From Sipunculus nudus (Eukaryota; Annelida; Sipuncula; Golfingiida; Sipunculidae), in the NCBI GenBank assembly GCA_026874595.1, contig CM049313.1, forward strand, positions 11,159,508 to 11,223,507: a stretch of DNA of 64,000 nucleotides. The letters run 5' to 3'. The position numbers were made by a program, and so were the translations under genes. The notes under the pieces are model-generated. The model ran no database searches. It was not told the origin of the DNA and saw only the letters and a program-made list of their open reading frames with translations. The stretch's first letter is position 1; each line of letters opens with the position of its first letter. Of this stretch, positions 59,096-64,000 are shown piece by piece.

Positions 59096-60838
59096 ACCGC
59101 AGTTTCGTACAAAATTTGTGAAAAATTATGAAATCAGTGGTATCATAGTGAATTAAATATGGTTATAATCACGTTTTGGCCTAAAACGAACGTGTAATAA
59201 GTTTACAAAACGGAATGAACGTCTATGTGTGCAAGATATTATTTTGGGGACGTGGCAAATTAGACTTGCTACCATAAAGCAAAATTAAGTAAACCCGAGA
59301 CCGCATGCTGGAAAAACATGGAAGTTGAGAGTGTTGTTTTGATATATATTGGATTGTTGATGTCGCAACATCTATATTTTATCGTGAGTGATGTCAATTT
59401 CTATTGAAAAAAAAAATGTTTCGTCAGTTTCTTTTATAATCTGATTGTGATGTTAGACCTGTAGAGAGCTTCGTGTTTTGCAGTGTATATATTTATCGTA
59501 TATAGGAAGATCTTTCATCTTGCCACATTTTAAATCTATGTCACAAAGAAATGTTCATATTTTACTAAAATAAAATTTAATATTAACAATATAACCTTTT
59601 TACACCCACGGAAAACTGGCCGGGAGTGAGACGTCATATCACGCCATGACGTCATTTTTCCCAGGGATGAGGATAGGCGAGTTACGGGACTAGTGTATGA
59701 TTAGGACCGCACTTTCCGTTTAAGGCTTAAATACGTATTTTGCAGCGAGGCAGGTTTGTTTTTAGTGTGAATTATTGACAACACTGTTGTATTTTCCCCT
59801 TTTTATGATGGTTAATTAAACATAAATCATTTCACTAGTTTATGTTGTAATGGTTATATTATCTGTGTGTGTGTAAGTGTGTACTCGTACTGTGACCCTT
59901 GCACCTAAAAATAGTTTAACAGTATTTTTTCAAATATTTTTAATAATTCAAAAGAATGAATAAAAAACTAACATATATTTTGATATTATAACTTAATATC
60001 AATTATAGAACAAATGTATACTGGGCCGATCAAATCCAACAAATAAAAATTAGACAGTACACAAAATCAAATCACTTCATTCCTCTATTCAGCAATAACA
60101 CCTGCACTGGGAAATAAATAGATTTACAAGCCTATGTTCGATAAAGGCTCGCATTAAAAGACCGTTGATCTAAAAAAAGCAGCATATCTCTTTATCTGGC
60201 TTCTCCATGATGCGTACACGGTGGGGGTCACTTGCTGAAACAAGGTCTCATTACGACAGAACTGAAACTTCTTTAAGACTTAAACTTTTAAGTCTAAGGC
60301 ATTAGTACTGGGCTTTTGACTTACATCCAAGTCTTTTCCGATCTTTATTTCACATTCACTATACAAAAAAGTCAAACCCTAATCTATTAAAAATGTTAAT
60401 ACTAACCACTTCCAATAAACCTTGTGTCTTGTTTTTATTATTTTTTTGCAATAATCAGTAATGCCTTGAATATTGTTCAAATCCTGTTATCTTAGCACCA
60501 GTATTGTTACCCCTGCATCTATACTATTCCTTTATATATACTGTTATATATTTTAAATATATGAATAATATATATAATTACTCTACAATTCTTTGCTTTT
60601 CACTCCTGAAAAGTCTCCTGTTTTATTGAATTGAAAATTATCTACCTTCATCCTATTATAACAACATGTATCTATTTGGAAACAAAAAAAAAATGTCTTC
60701 TTTGTAAACATTCGACAGCTAACTGCAGGATACGAACCTATCAGTAAAAAAAGTAGGATATGGTTCGTATGATCTTGTGCACACCATAAAATCTTAAATA
60801 ATATAAATTCTAAAACATTCCATGTCTTAACACGCCAA
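59096..60838. other. 3'UTR and downstream AT-rich DNA
   Basis: Beyond the presumed 3'UTR, 59.6-59.75 kb is slightly richer in G+C, with ATGACGTCAT-type motifs and TTTTTCCCAGG. The rest shows no gene. Confidence 0.5.
59569..59574 (+). terminator. Candidate polyadenylation signal of the FReD gene
   Basis: This is the first AATAAA I noticed after the stop codon, giving a 3'UTR of roughly 0.5 kb. Further AATAAA hexamers at 59959-59964 and 60042-60047 are alternatives. Confidence 0.4.
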
Positions 60839-61165
60839 ATGAACTGGTTGTATAGTTTCCTCCGTGAACAACGAACACATTTGCTTCGTTCCATGGCCTC
60901 ATCAGATGGTTTCTCCGGAACACAATGCCGAAATAAAGCAGCCGTTTATACCCAGACAAACAGAAATCCAAACCTATTGGTCTGTACAACTAATTCTGGC
61001 TTATGGAAACCCGATCCCTCCGGGAAGCGGTACACCTCAGACGTCCCTGCAGTCTTCAACTATAAACGTCAGAGGTCAGGGTATGGCTTCCCATCGGCTA
61101 AATCGTCTGTCAAGCTTGGATGTCAGCACGAAGAAAGTGACAGACTACCCTTAGTTATAACTTAA
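60839..61165 (+). CDS. Coding-like patch with two overlapping open frames
   Basis: Between AT-rich flanks lies a more balanced stretch open in two + frames. The second frame (60864-61154) includes YGNPIPPGSGTPQTSLQSS and RLNRLSSLDVSTKKV. Its first codon is GTG, not ATG, so if real it would be an internal or terminal exon. No convincing splice acceptor was found and no family is recognised. It lies about 1.7 kb past the FReD stop. Confidence 0.15.
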   Translation: MNWLYSFLREQRTHLLRSMASSDGFSGTQCRNKAAVYTQTNRNPNLLVCTTNSGLWKPDPSGKRYTSDVPAVFNYKRQRSGYGFPSAKSSVKLGCQHEESDRLPLVIT

Positions 61166-61393
61166 CCTCCGTAGTTCACTGATACAAAATGTGCATGCGC
61201 TGAAGGTATACGGGGTATCTGCTTGTTATTCTGTCTGAGAAAACCCGATATACGTGGAGGGATATTGTTTTCAACAATAATATCGTCTAGACAACCCATA
61301 AATAATAACCTTTACATTCACCCCCTCTTGGTTTTCTTTAAATGGGATACAGGGTTTCTATTACCGTTATATGTGACTGTTCTGAACTGATGA

Positions 61394-61546
61394 TCATGTA
61401 TTATTATTATTATTATAATTATTATATACATACATATATATATGTAACATTAATAACCTATAAAATATATATATAAGGTATATATATATATATCTCTCAT
61501 ATATAACACATACAAAGTGTATATATATATATATATATATATATAT
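61394..61546. repeat. ATT and AT microsatellites
   Basis: A short ATT repeat followed by interrupted AT runs. No gene. Confidence 0.85.
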
Positions 61547-61549
61547 TCC

Positions 61550-64000
61550 AAGTCCGACTAAGTGAGGTTCGAGGCTAAGACCATCTCCTACCATCTCCCC
61601 TTTTATAATTTCAAAATGGAAGTTTATATATTAGTTTACCCCCTTTTTCTCCTTTACAGTTTGCTCCAACAGCAGAACTAAAATTTGGTCTTCTTAGTAA
61701 TATTCTTTTAGAAAAGGTCTTTAAATTTATGACATTTCCTATATTGATTTTTCGAGTCCTTACCTCCTAGCCCGAGTTCATGTCCGGATCCCATAAAACT
61801 TGGCTTAAGTCCGGATTCGTGTCGCTGGTATTATTATATGTTGAGAAGATAGACTGATCCGTGAATAATAGCAATGTGTAAATAGATAACTGAATACGTG
61901 TGAAACACCAAAAATAGAATTTATAATGTAATGAACATGTAAGATACAGAGTAAAAAAGAAGAAGAAGAAATCACATATAAGTTAAGGTAAGATCTGATT
62001 GGACAAACTGAAAATTACATGTCACGGAAAGCAGTTTAAAAAATAACAAAATTGCAATTTTTTATTGTTTAATCATTTTACCTTGTAGTCACGTGGCTGG
62101 TACAATATAAAACGAACCAAATCACTAGAATTGACGAAATTCATTAATTCTTCTTTCAATAACAGCAACATTGCCCTAATATCATATTTTAGAAATTACC
62201 ATGGTACTTTTGTGGTCATGGTTACAGAAAATATCGTCTGCTTTAATCTAATTATCAATATAAAAAGGTGCACTGCTTTCTGGCATGTCGTGAAGAAGCC
62301 AACTTCAAATACCACATCAAATAACGTGTTATGACGCAAGTAACAAAAACGTGTAAATGCATTGATTGTCACGGCATGCAAGACCTCTCTTCTAATTAAG
62401 TCATACCATCAGAATTTCTCTTTTCGTTGTATTCGCAAAGAATGGTGGCACGTGACCCTTTTTTAGCATATGTCCTGTAATATATATATACATAGTTTAG
62501 GTGCCGTTTCTTTGTGAAGTTATTGAAACCAATTTTTTACTGTATAACTAATAACAGCCGGATTTTATAACTAAAGACTACATATTGCCTTGCTTCAGTC
62601 TGTCATGCTGATATTAATAAGAATTAAACTGTTTCGTAATCGGTTACCAGGATTTTAGATTACATTTAAATATGACTAAGAGAGGTATTGGCAATTTCTG
62701 ATCAGAGAATAATTTTACTATGAAGAGGGAATTTTTTTAGCATAGTCAAATATATTCTCTGTGCTAATGTGTGCTAATAACAGTACTACTACTAGTATCA
62801 CTATTACTACTTCTAATAATTATAATAATAACCCATTTTTTAATTTACGGTGATGGCACTATTTTTTTTGCACGTAAATTCACTGTGGTCATGTCCGTTT
62901 TTTATCTTGAAGTGTCAGAAGCGACGCTAAGTGTGTATTAAATGAGGCCATTTTCCATATTCCCCCACGAATAATCGTAGGTTGTCGTGGGTTGTCGTTA
63001 CTTGATACAGGGCCCATCCTTGTCTCCGGCTCCTTAAACAGTACAGGCTCGAGACTTGTCGTAGCTTGAACCGGGTGGACGTAGCATGAATTCAGGTATC
63101 GTAGGTTGTCGCCAGTACTGTCGTGAGTTGTCGTAGGTGTGGTCGTAGGTTGTCGTAGGTGATTGTCCTTTGTCGACGATTGTGTCACATGTTGTAGGCA
63201 GCTTCCCGTAGCTTGACGTCAGAAAGGCGTCGAGTTGTTGTAGCTTGTAGAAGCCTATGTCGTAGCAGGGGTCACCGGTTTTAAGCGACCTGCCACGACT
63301 ATGACGATCGCCTGCAGCTGCAGTTTAGCTAAAAATAATATTAAATAATACAGTTTGCGAATGTATATAAGAAACACCTGCTTCGTGTATTATATTAATA
63401 TCTCTATGCAAAATAATGCTAGTACGACGAAAATACATCACGACTCAATCAGGGTCGGATCACGAGGACTGGTCTCTCCGTATCATGTCTAACATAATTA
63501 CTTCTATACATCTGTTATACGATTATTTCGTGTATAACAGATGTTGTCAAACACCAAACTGATATGTAACTATATCAGCAAGACCGTCATCAAGTGGTTT
63601 ATCGACTGCCACTAAATCTTAAATATTCCTAAGCGGCTTTTCGAAATACATGTTTCTAATTGGTTGCCTATAAAGTAATATTCATTAGCATATCAAACTG
63701 GTTACTGTTTCTAGGAGAAAAGAAGTTATTTTTAGCCGACCTGATGAATGTACATCTCTATCCCCTCTGATGGTACTTTGGCTTTAAATGCTTTTTAAAG
63801 AATAATAAAAGTTAAATGGCTGCAACTGTTCATTAAATGACATTCAAAATGTGGGAGTGAAAGACGTGATAACATGATGTTATCTGATTTTCGATTTGAC
63901 AGGATGGCGATATTTTACTATCTTGTTAGGAGATAATTGGAAATGTCGAACAAATTTCTCAACACATATTAAGGCATCTTTCTACAGTATTATTTTTGTT
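61550..64000. other. Downstream intergenic DNA
   Basis: AT-rich with a GAAGAAGAAG run near 61960, the GGACTC-type patch at 61.76-61.83 kb and the GTCGTAG patch. No gene or RNA was recognised to the window end. Confidence 0.5.
62940..63300. repeat. GTCGTAGGTTGTCGT-rich patch
   Basis: Repeated GTCGTAGGTTGTCG, GTCGTAGCTTG and related words over about 350 bp, with G+C well above the flanks. It ends near GGGGTCACCGG. It is reminiscent of the interior of the 35.0-35.6 kb element but no inverted ends were found. Confidence 0.5.

Overview
The window is animal nuclear DNA: AT-rich, intron-rich and crowded with transposable-element remnants. Most likely it comes from a marine lophotrochozoan such as a bivalve mollusc. 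That is inferred from the gene family (a secreted coiled-coil protein with a fibrinogen-related domain, a family expanded in molluscs), the very long repeat-filled introns, the many poly-G tracts and the mix of small DNA transposons. No species can be named. Nothing prokaryotic or viral was seen.

One gene can be assembled with confidence, on the + strand over about 41 kb (18090-59095). Four coding exons (18090-19128, 24211-24426, 55835-55999, 58824-59095) join with consensus GT-AG sites and three phase-1 introns into one 1692-nt frame of 563 residues. Exon 1 encodes a signal peptide, an N-terminal Cys/aromatic motif and a long coiled coil. Exons 2-4 encode a complete fibrinogen-related domain (FReD) with four cysteines, a calcium-site motif and the usual C-terminal landmarks. 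The layout is angiopoietin/ANGPTL-like or FREP-like: an extracellular oligomer with lectin-like or ligand-like heads. A weak TATA/initiator pair lies just upstream, and a possible poly(A) signal lies about 475 bp past the stop.

Region by region: 1-8.8 kb is AT-rich with scattered repeats, including a perfect 126-bp tandem duplication and an older interspersed repeat. 8.8-13.2 kb is a patchwork of degenerate tandem repeats, several carrying a GGCGCC palindrome, in which one exon-like segment is embedded (10578-10751). 13.2-18 kb holds a TTAA-flanked MITE and a hAT-like MITE. Intron 1 (19.1-24.2 kb) is mostly unremarkable and ends with a 689-bp DNA transposon. Intron 2 (24.4-55.8 kb) holds a 35-bp minisatellite split by a hAT-like element, a LINE 3' end, AT microsatellites, a CpG-rich inverted-repeat element, the inverted partner of the intron-1 transposon, the GGCGCC array, a 640-bp duplication and a 1.95-kb foldback element ending 144 bp before exon 3. 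Intron 3 holds a third TTAA-family MITE copy interrupted by a GC-rich insert with a 9-bp duplication. 59.1-64 kb is downstream intergenic DNA with one coding-like patch and a GTCGTAG-rich repeat.

The least ordinary items are the foldback element with tandemly repeated arms, the oppositely oriented transposon copies flanking exon 2, the CpG-rich inverted-repeat element, the poly-G-bearing MITE family, and a few orphan coding-like patches that may be exons of unrecognised genes.
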